Shown here one piece after another: positions 50,176 through 58,283 of a stretch of 64,000 bases of DNA. How positions within the stretch are numbered: position 1 is the stretch's first letter; each line of letters starts with the position of its first letter. The translations under genes and the position numbers were made by a program. The notes below the pieces were generated by a model that saw nothing but the letters and a program-made list of their open reading frames with translations, did no database searches and was not told the DNA's origin. Origin of the DNA: Algoriphagus sp. (lineage in GTDB: Bacteria; Bacteroidota; Bacteroidia; Cytophagales; Cyclobacteriaceae); contig NZ_JAMWZB010000019.1 in NCBI RefSeq assembly GCF_024305035.1, positions 41,520-105,519 of the forward strand, in the 5' to 3' direction.

Positions 50176-51054
50176 ATGAATCAGCTCTTCAGTAAGCTCC
50201 GAAAATATGAAATAATGATCCGGAAAGTGGCCAACAATCACTTACAGGGAGAATATCAGTCGATTTTCAAGGGATCCGGATTAGAGTTTGACGATCTCAG
50301 ACCCTACCAATACGGTGATGATGTACGGACCATCGAGTGGAAAGTTTCTGCCAAGGGCCACGGTACATTTGTCAAAACCTTCAGAGAGGACAAAGATCAA
50401 TCGGTTTATTTTCTACTGGATATTTCTGGAAGTCAAGATATTGGACAAGCTGGAAACAAGAAAATTGATCAAGGGAAAGTCATTAGCGGAGTACTCACCT
50501 TAGCTGCGATATTTGAAGGAAGTCAGGTGGGACTGGTGAGCTTCTCTGATCAAAAAGAAAAAATCATCCTGCCAGCCAAAGGGGGAAAGCAAGGCATCAA
50601 GATGATCCGTGGAATTTTTGATCATGAAAATCATTCCTTGAAAACGGATCTGAATGCCATGTTTACCTTTGCACTAAACTTAATTAAGAAGCGAAGTATA
50701 ATTATTGTGATTTCAGATTTTATCGACGAAGGATACGAACGACCCTTCCGGGCCTTGGCCGAGCGACATGATTTGGTGGCGATTCAGCTGACCGACCCCC
50801 GGGAGTCGGCCTTACCAGCTTTAGGGATCATACCTGTTTACGATAAAGAAAAAGGAAAAACAACTTGGGTGAATACGGCTTTCGGTAGCTTTTCCAAAAA
50901 AATAGCCGATACCTTTACAACCGAACGGGATCGCTTAAAAGAACTCTGCAAAAAAAATCAAATCAACTACTTGGCGATTGATACTACCCAGGACATTGTT
51001 CTTCCTCTTATTGAATTATTCAAGTACCGAAACAAAAGCATGAAACGTGGGTAA
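50176..51054 (+). CDS. DUF58 domain-containing protein
   Basis: 'GLEFDDLRPYQYGDDVRTIEWKVSAKGHGTFVKTFREDKDQSVYFLLDISGS'. Confidence 0.94.
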   Translation: MNQLFSKLRKYEIMIRKVANNHLQGEYQSIFKGSGLEFDDLRPYQYGDDVRTIEWKVSAKGHGTFVKTFREDKDQSVYFLLDISGSQDIGQAGNKKIDQGKVISGVLTLAAIFEGSQVGLVSFSDQKEKIILPAKGGKQGIKMIRGIFDHENHSLKTDLNAMFTFALNLIKKRSIIIVISDFIDEGYERPFRALAERHDLVAIQLTDPRESALPALGIIPVYDKEKGKTTWVNTAFGSFSKKIADTFTTERDRLKELCKKNQINYLAIDTTQDIVLPLIELFKYRNKSMKRG

Positions 51055-51931
51055 AATCTGGTTATTCATTTTTATACTGCTTCCTTTCTCCTCGCTATTT
51101 GCTCAGCAACAGGTGCAAATCGACGGCTATTTTATGCAGGATTCGGCAAAACTCGGCGAACGGGTCGGCTTTGTACTCAAGGCTACCTATCCTCAAAACA
51201 AACAACTTATCTTTCCGGATTCGACTTTTGATTTTGACCCTTTTGTTTTGCTGGAAAAAAAAACCTACATATCTTCTACCACTGACAGCATTACCCAGGA
51301 TAGCACGGTCTATTTTCTTTCCAATTTCTCCTTGGAACCCAGTACGTATCTGACGCTTCCAGTCTATGAATTAAACCGATACGATAGCATCGCTCATTTT
51401 CCGTTGGAAGCCGAACTGAAGTTAAAATTGACACTGGACAGTATCCCAGAGCAATTGGTTTTTCAGGAAAATAATATCTACCAGCCCATTGAAAAACGCT
51501 GGAATTGGATTCTGTTAGGCATTGGGGCATTGATTTTAGTTTTTCTGCTTGGCTTGCTCTACGGGTTGTTTGCCGATCGAATCAAAAAGCTTTGGACCGA
51601 GCGAAATACCAAACGACAGTGGGCTAGATTTGAAAAGCAGTGGAACCTATCTACCCAGAAACTGGAAGAACAAAAGACCACCCAAGCAGGTGATGAATTA
51701 CTGGGTCTTTGGAAAGGCTACCTCGAGCAACTTACTTCCTTGCCAATCAAAGAATGGACTGCAAGTGAAATCGGACAAAATCTTAATGATACGAAGGTTT
51801 TCAGCTCGCTTCGTGTGGTAGAGATTCTTATTTACGCTGGAAAAACAGGTGAATATCAAGAAGCCAATGAATACCTTCTTGAAGTAGCAAGGAAAAAATA
51901 TCAGGAAAAATTAAGCCAAATTAAAGCATGA
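51047..51931 (+). CDS. BatD-like/DUF4381-type membrane protein
   Basis: Signal peptide, beta-rich N-terminus, one TM helix 'WILLGIGALILVFLLGLLYGLF'; lies between DUF58 and VWA genes. Confidence 0.6.
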   Translation: MGKIWLFIFILLPFSSLFAQQQVQIDGYFMQDSAKLGERVGFVLKATYPQNKQLIFPDSTFDFDPFVLLEKKTYISSTTDSITQDSTVYFLSNFSLEPSTYLTLPVYELNRYDSIAHFPLEAELKLKLTLDSIPEQLVFQENNIYQPIEKRWNWILLGIGALILVFLLGLLYGLFADRIKKLWTERNTKRQWARFEKQWNLSTQKLEEQKTTQAGDELLGLWKGYLEQLTSLPIKEWTASEIGQNLNDTKVFSSLRVVEILIYAGKTGEYQEANEYLLEVARKKYQEKLSQIKA

Positions 51932-52971
51932 TCGAGCAACTAACTGAGTTTTTTAGCTGGTCGTGGTTTTTGCCGGAGACCTTCAGCACCTACGAGTGGG
52001 AAAAACCCCTACTTTTGAATTTGATCTGGGTGGTCCCCTTGTTGATGATCCTTCGAAAATTTATCAAATTTCTTAAAAACCCGGTACTGGAGCTTTCGCT
52101 ACCCAAACGAATCGCTCAAAACAATCCCTGGACATACCTCAGGCTGATTCCTACCGGAGTATTTCTTTTGGCACTAACCTTATTGATTTTGGCCTTAGCC
52201 AGACCCCAGCGAAGCAATGAACGCGTCGAGCAATATACCGAAGGAATTGATATTATGTTGGTGATGGATATTTCAGAATCCATGGACCTGCAGGATTTTA
52301 AACCCAATCGACTCGAAGCTGCAAAAAACACCGCTATTGATTTTATAAACGGCCGTCTGGGAGATCGGATCGGAATGGTCGTTTTTGCCGGAGAAGCCTA
52401 TTCTTTAGCACCCCTGACCAATGACTACAAGTTACTCACAGAACTCATCAGTGAAATTTCTTTTGACATGATGGAGGCTAAGGGTACTGCTATCGGCTCG
52501 GCCATTGCCTCGGGAACCAACCGCATGAAAGAAGCCGAATCGGCTTCCAAAGTGATGATTTTGCTAAGCGACGGGGAAAGTAATGCCGGAAATGTAGATC
52601 CGCTTTTTGCCGCAGAATTAGCCGCCGCTCTGGATATCAAAATTTACACCATCGCGGTCGGAAAAGACGGAATGGTCCCTTACGGGACAGATTTTTTTGG
52701 ACGCCCACAAATGGTGGAAAGTTACCTCGATGAAACTACGCTACGAGAAATCGCAAATTTGTCTCAGGGTGAATTTTTCCGAGCCTCGGACGGAAATGCC
52801 CTGCAAACTATTTTTGATCAGATCGACACTTTAGAAAAAACTGAAATCATCGAAAACCGATACAAGGAAACTACGGATTACTATCGGGTTTATCTTTTTT
52901 GGGGGATTTTATTCTTCTTGGTTTGGTTAATGCTCAAGAGCAGTTTCCTCAACAACTTCCTGTTGGATTGA
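51928..52971 (+). CDS. VWA domain-containing protein (BatA-like)
   Basis: MIDAS 'IDIMLVMDISESMDLQDF', 'LGDRIGMVVFAGEAYSLAPLTNDY', 'VMILLSDGESNAGNVDPL'; flanking TM helices. Confidence 0.93.
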   Translation: MIEQLTEFFSWSWFLPETFSTYEWEKPLLLNLIWVVPLLMILRKFIKFLKNPVLELSLPKRIAQNNPWTYLRLIPTGVFLLALTLLILALARPQRSNERVEQYTEGIDIMLVMDISESMDLQDFKPNRLEAAKNTAIDFINGRLGDRIGMVVFAGEAYSLAPLTNDYKLLTELISEISFDMMEAKGTAIGSAIASGTNRMKEAESASKVMILLSDGESNAGNVDPLFAAELAAALDIKIYTIAVGKDGMVPYGTDFFGRPQMVESYLDETTLREIANLSQGEFFRASDGNALQTIFDQIDTLEKTEIIENRYKETTDYYRVYLFWGILFFLVWLMLKSSFLNNFLLD

Positions 52972-53046
52972 TAGGTTGAGTCTTCTTAAAAAGCAGCTTT
53001 AATTGCATTTCCTAGACTGGACACCCAACTAGTGAAGCCAGAAATT

Positions 53047-53078
53047 CACCCGATAAAAATCCTGATTTTTATCAGGTG
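53047..53078. promoter_or_regulatory. Candidate CRP/FNR-family binding site(s) upstream of hemN
   Basis: CACC-C-GATAAAAATC-CT-GATTTTTATC-A-GGTG; includes the perfect palindrome CCTGAT-TTTT-ATCAGG (53061-53076), about 70 bp upstream of the hemN ATG at 53142. Confidence 0.6.
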
Positions 53079-53141
53079 ATCGGATTAATTTGGTCAGCTT
53101 TTTTCACCCTTTCCCAGGTCAACTTTGTCAAAAGCAACCGT

Positions 53142-54500
53142 ATGAATCTCCCCGCTCCGCTCATCCAAAAATACAATACACCTACCCCGAGATATACCAG
53201 CTACCCGACAGTTCCACTTTGGGAAAACAACCTAAATGCAGCAAACTGGGAAGAATTGGTGAAAAAATCATTCCAACTTTATGGAAAATCGGAAGGGATT
53301 ACCCTGTATCTCCACTTGCCTTTTTGCGAAAGCTTATGCACTTATTGCGGCTGCAACAAACGAATTACCAAAAATCATCAAGTTGAGTCCCCCTATCTGA
53401 AAGCAGTGTTGAGCGAATGGGAAAAGTACCTAGCCTTGTTTGGTGAAAAACCAAAATTGGCGGGAATTCACCTTGGAGGCGGAACGCCCACCTTTTTCAG
53501 CCCGGAATCCCTTCACCACCTTTTGAGTGCTATTTTAAAAAATGTGGAAATCCTAGAGCACAAGGAGTTTAGCTTCGAAGGACATCCAAACAACACCACT
53601 CTGGAGCATTTGAGCGTTTTGGGCAAGTTGGGTTTTGACCGGGTAAGTTATGGAATTCAGGATTTTGATCCCAGGGTCCAAAAAGCGATCCACCGATTGC
53701 AACCGGTGGAAAAAGTTGAAGAAGCAACTCGTAATGCACGAACAACAGGCTACACTTCGGTTAATTTTGATTTGATTTATGGGCTTCCCCATCAGAGTTT
53801 ACAGACCCTTGAGGCTACTTTTGAACAGGTAGCCAAGCTCGCTCCAGATCGGATCGCTTTTTACAGCTACGCTCATGTGCCGAGCGCTTTTCCTGCACAA
53901 CGGAGTTATGAAAGCTTCCTTCCTTCAGAGCAGCAGAAACGAGCGCTTTATGAGTTTGGTAAGGAAAAATTAATCCAAATGGGTTATGCCGAAATCGGCA
54001 TGGATCACTTTGCTCAACCCGACGATCCACTATGCCTAGCCAAGGCAAAAGGCACACTTCACCGGAATTTTATGGGCTATACCACATCCCCTTCAACCCT
54101 ATTGATTGGATTGGGAGCCAGTAGCATCAGTGACATTCATCTGGCTTACGCCCAAAACGAAAAATCAATTTCCAGCTACGAAAACAACTTATCAGAGGGA
54201 CATTGGCCTCTCCAAAAAGGACATCGGCTCAGTGAAGAAGACCTTAAAATCAAGGCGCTTATTTTGGAATTGATTTGTACCGGTAAAGCCTATATTCCAG
54301 AAGAGATTTTAGATCAACTTCCCCAAGAGAACTTGGAAAAATTACAAGAAATGCAATTCGAAGGACTCTTAGAATTCACAGGAAAATCAATCCGAGTTTC
54401 TGAAATGGGAATGGCATTGATCCGAACAATTTGCATGCAATTTGATCTGAAGTTGATTCAAAAAAGCTCAAAACAGCTTTCGTTCAGTAAGGCGATTTAA
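53142..54500 (+). CDS. hemN: Oxygen-independent coproporphyrinogen III oxidase
   Basis: 'YNTPTPRYTSYPTVPLWE', radical SAM 'LYLHLPFCESLCTYCGCNKRITKN', 'GIHLGGGTPTFFSPESL', 'RVSYGIQDFDPRVQKAIHRLQ'; start refined to 53142. Confidence 0.96.
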   Translation: MNLPAPLIQKYNTPTPRYTSYPTVPLWENNLNAANWEELVKKSFQLYGKSEGITLYLHLPFCESLCTYCGCNKRITKNHQVESPYLKAVLSEWEKYLALFGEKPKLAGIHLGGGTPTFFSPESLHHLLSAILKNVEILEHKEFSFEGHPNNTTLEHLSVLGKLGFDRVSYGIQDFDPRVQKAIHRLQPVEKVEEATRNARTTGYTSVNFDLIYGLPHQSLQTLEATFEQVAKLAPDRIAFYSYAHVPSAFPAQRSYESFLPSEQQKRALYEFGKEKLIQMGYAEIGMDHFAQPDDPLCLAKAKGTLHRNFMGYTTSPSTLLIGLGASSISDIHLAYAQNEKSISSYENNLSEGHWPLQKGHRLSEEDLKIKALILELICTGKAYIPEEILDQLPQENLEKLQEMQFEGLLEFTGKSIRVSEMGMALIRTICMQFDLKLIQKSSKQLSFSKAI

Positions 54501-54544
54501 CATAAAGTTTCATTCAAAATCCCTGAAAAATCACGATGACCCAA

Positions 54545-55252
54545 TCAATGGCACATCGTGATTTCAAATTGGGCCGTACCATAATTAAAAACTTCCAAAC
54601 TCGGACTCAATCCCGGGATCCCCAAACCCAAGCCTCTGAAGATGAAAATCAAACCAATCAGCACTCCTACATAGGGGATGGCTTTTTGAAAATTCATCCG
54701 AAGTTTTAAGGGGATGATACTTCCCGAATACATCAAAACCAAAAGCAAAGGAATAGTCCCCAAGCCAAAGAAAAACATGTAGGTAGCACCCAGCCATGGA
54801 CTTTGCAAACCCAAAGCAGCGATCAGTGCCAGATACACCATTCCGCAAGGCAAAAGTCCATTGGCCAAACCGGTAGCGAAAAAGGCCCAGGATCCACCTT
54901 TCTTCAACAAGAAAGAAAGTTTGTTTTTAATCCATTTGACTGTTCCCGAGAAAAGTGGATGAGTGAGAAGTTGATCGGATTTTTTATAACTAATGGCTAC
55001 TCCTAAAATGACAATTCCCATCAAAATGGAGAACCACTGCTGAAAACCTGCCAAGGAAAGCGTAAAGCCCAGGCTACCGATGATCCATCCCAACATGGCA
55101 TAGGTGGCGCTTCTTCCCAGATTGTAAAGAATTTTATTTAGCAGATAGGAATGGGCTTTGGTACTTCCGACTGCCATAGCGATCGGACCACACATTCCCA
55201 TGCAATGGAAAGAGCCGAGAAACCCGAGCAGAAATGCAGTCCAAAATATCAT
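54545..55252 (-). CDS. Sulfite exporter TauE/SafE family protein (CcoH/cytochrome-maturation-associated type)
   Basis: 'AFLLGFLGSFHCMGMCGPIAMAVG', 'FFATGLANGLLPCGMVYLALIAALG'; start refined to 55252, overlapping the fixH stop. Confidence 0.88.
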   Translation of the reverse strand: MIFWTAFLLGFLGSFHCMGMCGPIAMAVGSTKAHSYLLNKILYNLGRSATYAMLGWIIGSLGFTLSLAGFQQWFSILMGIVILGVAISYKKSDQLLTHPLFSGTVKWIKNKLSFLLKKGGSWAFFATGLANGLLPCGMVYLALIAALGLQSPWLGATYMFFFGLGTIPLLLVLMYSGSIIPLKLRMNFQKAIPYVGVLIGLIFIFRGLGLGIPGLSPSLEVFNYGTAQFEITMCH

Positions 55253-55677
55253 CACAATGTAATTTTCTTTTCCTGATAGTAATTTTTGCCATGTTCGGTC
55301 CAGGAAAGCTGAATTCGCCAATAGCCTGGTTTCAAATGTCTAATGGAAACTTGTTTTTTCCCACGCTCCTCAATTTCCACAGTCATTTCCTGATCCAAGG
55401 CTCTTTCTGAAGGTCGGAAAAGATTAAGCTTTCCTTTGGAACCTACCGGCAAATCCAAAATCACCGACTTGGTATCCGGGTCAAAAACCAGCACCGTTCT
55501 TTCCAAAGCCAAGGTCAGTCTTTCTTCATCGATTCGATCTTGGTATTTGATTTCCTGTTCGTAATAATTATCGGTAACCAATTCAATCCCATCCATTCGT
55601 ACAGAAATTACAACCATCGTCATCACGATGGCTATAAATCCGATGATGGTTAGTACAATTCCTTTTCCCCAATTCAT
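55252..55677 (-). CDS. FixH family protein
   Basis: 141 aa; 'IGFIAIVMTMVVISVRMDGIELVTDNYYEQEIKYQDRID' and position in the cco operon. Confidence 0.88.
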   Translation of the reverse strand: MNWGKGIVLTIIGFIAIVMTMVVISVRMDGIELVTDNYYEQEIKYQDRIDEERLTLALERTVLVFDPDTKSVILDLPVGSKGKLNLFRPSERALDQEMTVEIEERGKKQVSIRHLKPGYWRIQLSWTEHGKNYYQEKKITL

Positions 55678-55688
55678 ACCCCTAAATT

Positions 55689-57104
55689 TTATTTGTATAC
55701 GGGAGCCATAAAGCTCGTTTTGATTTGTTCGACTTCTTTTCCATCATGGGTAAGAGACAAAGGAACTTCCTCTTGCGGTAAATCTACCGAAGCCTGATCT
55801 TTCACTAAAAAGAATCGCCCCTCCATTTTTGACTGTGGCTCCAAAACCCAATTCTGATCACCAACTTTTTCCACTCGGTACCCAGCGAGCAGGGAAGCTA
55901 AATTCACCTCTTGTGCTTCAAAGGTTTTATTGATCAAGGTGATTTGGTACAGATTGGACACAGTTTGATCATCTCGCAACTGATAGGTCATCCCCGGAAA
56001 CCGTGTGATCGTAGCCTCAAATACATCCCGTGTAGCAATCAAAGTAATGAATGCAGCAATGAGCAAGATCAAAACCACCGAATAGGCTTTTACCCGATTG
56101 GTAATCAATTTCTGAACACCTTCTTTAATACTACTCTCAGAAGCATATCGGATGAGCCCTTTAGGCCGGTCTACCTTGACCATGACTTCATCACAGGCAT
56201 CCATACAAGCGGTACAATTGACGCATTCCATCTGTATGCCATTTCGGATATCGATTCCGGTGGGACAAACTTGAACACAAAGCGTACAATCCACACAGTC
56301 GCCTTTGTGAACCTCTGCCTTTTCATTTTTCCGGATGGGTCCACGAGGTTCCCCCCTGACATAATCGTACATCACATTGATGGAATTATTATCCAGCAAC
56401 ACGCCCTGCAATCGACCGTAAGGACAGACAACAATGCAGGCCTGCTCTCTAAACCAGGTGAAGACAAACATGAAAATACCTGAGAAGGCAATTAGGCCTA
56501 TAAATCCAGCCAAATTCTCAGCCGGCGGTCGGGAAACAATCTCCAATACTTGATCTATTCCGATCAAATAAGCCATGACCAAATGACCAATAGCCAAAGA
56601 AATCAATGCAAAAACACTCAGCTTTATTCCCTTTTTTGAAATTTTTCCTGCTGTCCAAGGAGCTTCATTGAGTTTCCGCTGTTGATTGGCATCTCCTTCG
56701 ATTAGGTATTCTATTTTACGGAAAACTAGTTCCATAAAAAGGGTTTGAGGACAAGCCCAACCACACCAAATTCTGCCAAAAACAACGGTAAAAAGAATAA
56801 TAAACACAAAGAAGATCAGCAATAAGAAAATCAGCAAATGGGTATCCTGTGGCCAAAAAACAGCACCAAATAGGATAAACTTTCGCTCAAAAATATTGAA
56901 GAGAAGCCAAGGTCGACCATCCACCTGAATGAATGGTCCGACAAATAAAATGGCCAATAAAACCCAAGAAAGATAGGTTCGGTAGCGATAAAAGAAACCC
57001 TTTACCTTTTTAGGATAAACCCAGTTTCGCTTACCATCTTCTTTGACCGTGGCCAGGGCATCCCTGAAAGTTTCCGGATTTAAATGGGGGTTATTTTTTG
57101 CCAT
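55689..57104 (-). CDS. ccoG: Cytochrome c oxidase accessory protein CcoG (RdxA/FixG)
   Basis: 'GRIWCGWACPQTLFMELVFRKIEYLIEGD', 'CIVVCPYGRLQGVLLD', 'CVDCTLCVQVCPTGIDIRNGIQMECVNCTACMDACD'. Confidence 0.96.
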   Translation of the reverse strand: MAKNNPHLNPETFRDALATVKEDGKRNWVYPKKVKGFFYRYRTYLSWVLLAILFVGPFIQVDGRPWLLFNIFERKFILFGAVFWPQDTHLLIFLLLIFFVFIILFTVVFGRIWCGWACPQTLFMELVFRKIEYLIEGDANQQRKLNEAPWTAGKISKKGIKLSVFALISLAIGHLVMAYLIGIDQVLEIVSRPPAENLAGFIGLIAFSGIFMFVFTWFREQACIVVCPYGRLQGVLLDNNSINVMYDYVRGEPRGPIRKNEKAEVHKGDCVDCTLCVQVCPTGIDIRNGIQMECVNCTACMDACDEVMVKVDRPKGLIRYASESSIKEGVQKLITNRVKAYSVVLILLIAAFITLIATRDVFEATITRFPGMTYQLRDDQTVSNLYQITLINKTFEAQEVNLASLLAGYRVEKVGDQNWVLEPQSKMEGRFFLVKDQASVDLPQEEVPLSLTHDGKEVEQIKTSFMAPVYK

Positions 57105-57121
57105 TGCTGACTAGGAGTTAA

Positions 57122-57147
57122 GACATCGGGAATAAATTCCCGATGTC
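57122..57147. repeat. Perfect inverted repeat between ccoP and ccoG
   Basis: GACATCGGGA-ataaat-TCCCGATGTC, 10-bp arms, no following T-tract on the minus strand. Confidence 0.8.
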
Positions 57148-57156
57148 ATCAATTTA

Positions 57157-58089
57157 TTACAAACTAACCGCTTCACTGGTACCTTCTGTCACTTCCTCTG
57201 GTTCAGAGGAGTTTTCTTCTGGGGCATAAAGCTCCCCCTGAGGTTCTTTTGGGTTGGCAGGAGCAGTGCCTTTCAACCTCATGATATAACTGGAAACTTG
57301 CTGAATCTCCAGGGGCGTCAATTGGTCTTCCCAAGGAACCATTCCTTTGCTAACTACCCCATACTTAATTACTGAGAAAATAGACTGGATCGAGCCGCCA
57401 TGAATCCAATATTCATCGGTCAAATTGGGACCAACGCCTCCTCCCCCGTCGTTGGCGTGACAGGCAGCACAATTCACCTCAAAGATGGATTTACCGATAC
57501 TGAAGGCTTCCTCGGAGCTGTCAAAGGTTACATTTTCTTCATCAATTGAAGAGGCCATGTTTTCTTGTCTTTGCTCGGCCACGATAGCCTCAATACGTAA
57601 TTCTTCCTCATACTCCTCTATTCCTGTTTTTCCAGTACCGAGAACCGAATAATGGACAAAATAGAGAATTGCGAAAACGGTCGATAATGTAAATACCCAC
57701 TGTAGCCAGGGCGGCATAAAATTATCCAACTCGGTAATTCCATCGTAAGAGTGATCGGACATCATTTTTTTTCGCTCTTCCAGTCCTCCGACTGCATCCA
57801 TTTTACCGGTGACGAATCGCTCCTTAAACTTCTCCCACCAGCTGGGCTGCTGGGCTGCTTCTGGGTTTTCTTTACGAATAATGGCTTGCATGAATGACAT
57901 CAAGTAAACCATCAAAACCAAGAGTAAAAGGATGACACCGAGAACTATTGCCAGAATGATTAACAGCGTCAATTGGCTGGAATCCATCGCCTGAAGATCC
58001 GTATACCAGGTGGAGGATTCGCTTTGAGCCCATACGGCATTGGCCGAAAGGGAGCTTACAATCACAGTGAGGAACAATAACTTTTTCAT
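57157..58089 (-). CDS. ccoP: cbb3-type cytochrome c oxidase c-type subunit (CcoP, single CXXCH)
   Basis: 'SIFEVNCAACHANDGGGGVGPNLTDEYWIHGGSIQSIFSVIKYGVVSKGMVPWEDQLTP'; start refined to 58089. Confidence 0.93.
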   Translation of the reverse strand: MKKLLFLTVIVSSLSANAVWAQSESSTWYTDLQAMDSSQLTLLIILAIVLGVILLLLVLMVYLMSFMQAIIRKENPEAAQQPSWWEKFKERFVTGKMDAVGGLEERKKMMSDHSYDGITELDNFMPPWLQWVFTLSTVFAILYFVHYSVLGTGKTGIEEYEEELRIEAIVAEQRQENMASSIDEENVTFDSSEEAFSIGKSIFEVNCAACHANDGGGGVGPNLTDEYWIHGGSIQSIFSVIKYGVVSKGMVPWEDQLTPLEIQQVSSYIMRLKGTAPANPKEPQGELYAPEENSSEPEEVTEGTSEAVSL

Positions 58090-58271
58090 GGCTTTTCTGT
58101 GGTTTGGTCCTCGTCTTTTTCCATAGGCAAAGACTTCAAATGATCTACCAAATCTTTTGGCATTGTTTTCACCCAAATGAATACACCGAGGAAAAACAGC
58201 ACAAAAATGAGCAGGGAAATGATCGGGTAGATTTCTATATTTTCGATTGATCTTAATACTTCCTTATACAT
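58086..58271 (-). CDS. ccoQ: CcoQ-like small cbb3 oxidase subunit
   Basis: 61-aa single-TM protein 'YPIISLLIFVLFFLGVFIWVKTM' between ccoP and ccoNO; overlaps the ccoP start. Confidence 0.75.
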   Translation of the reverse strand: MYKEVLRSIENIEIYPIISLLIFVLFFLGVFIWVKTMPKDLVDHLKSLPMEKDEDQTTEKP

Positions 58272-58283
58272 GATTTCTGGAGT

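Noticed and set aside
53047-53078. Rho-independent terminator of the VWA gene
   Set aside because: No T-tract follows the hairpin on the plus strand; the symmetry fits a CRP/FNR-type site better.
54528-54564. AAATCACGATG...CATCGTGATTT hairpin between hemN and the TauE/SafE gene
   Set aside because: Probably an ordinary convergent-gene terminator/stem that overlaps the CDS end; T-tract is weak, so not listed as a confident feature.
55911-56483. 190-aa plus-strand ORF
   Set aside because: Antisense to ccoG, whose Fe-S motifs are clear; shadow ORF.
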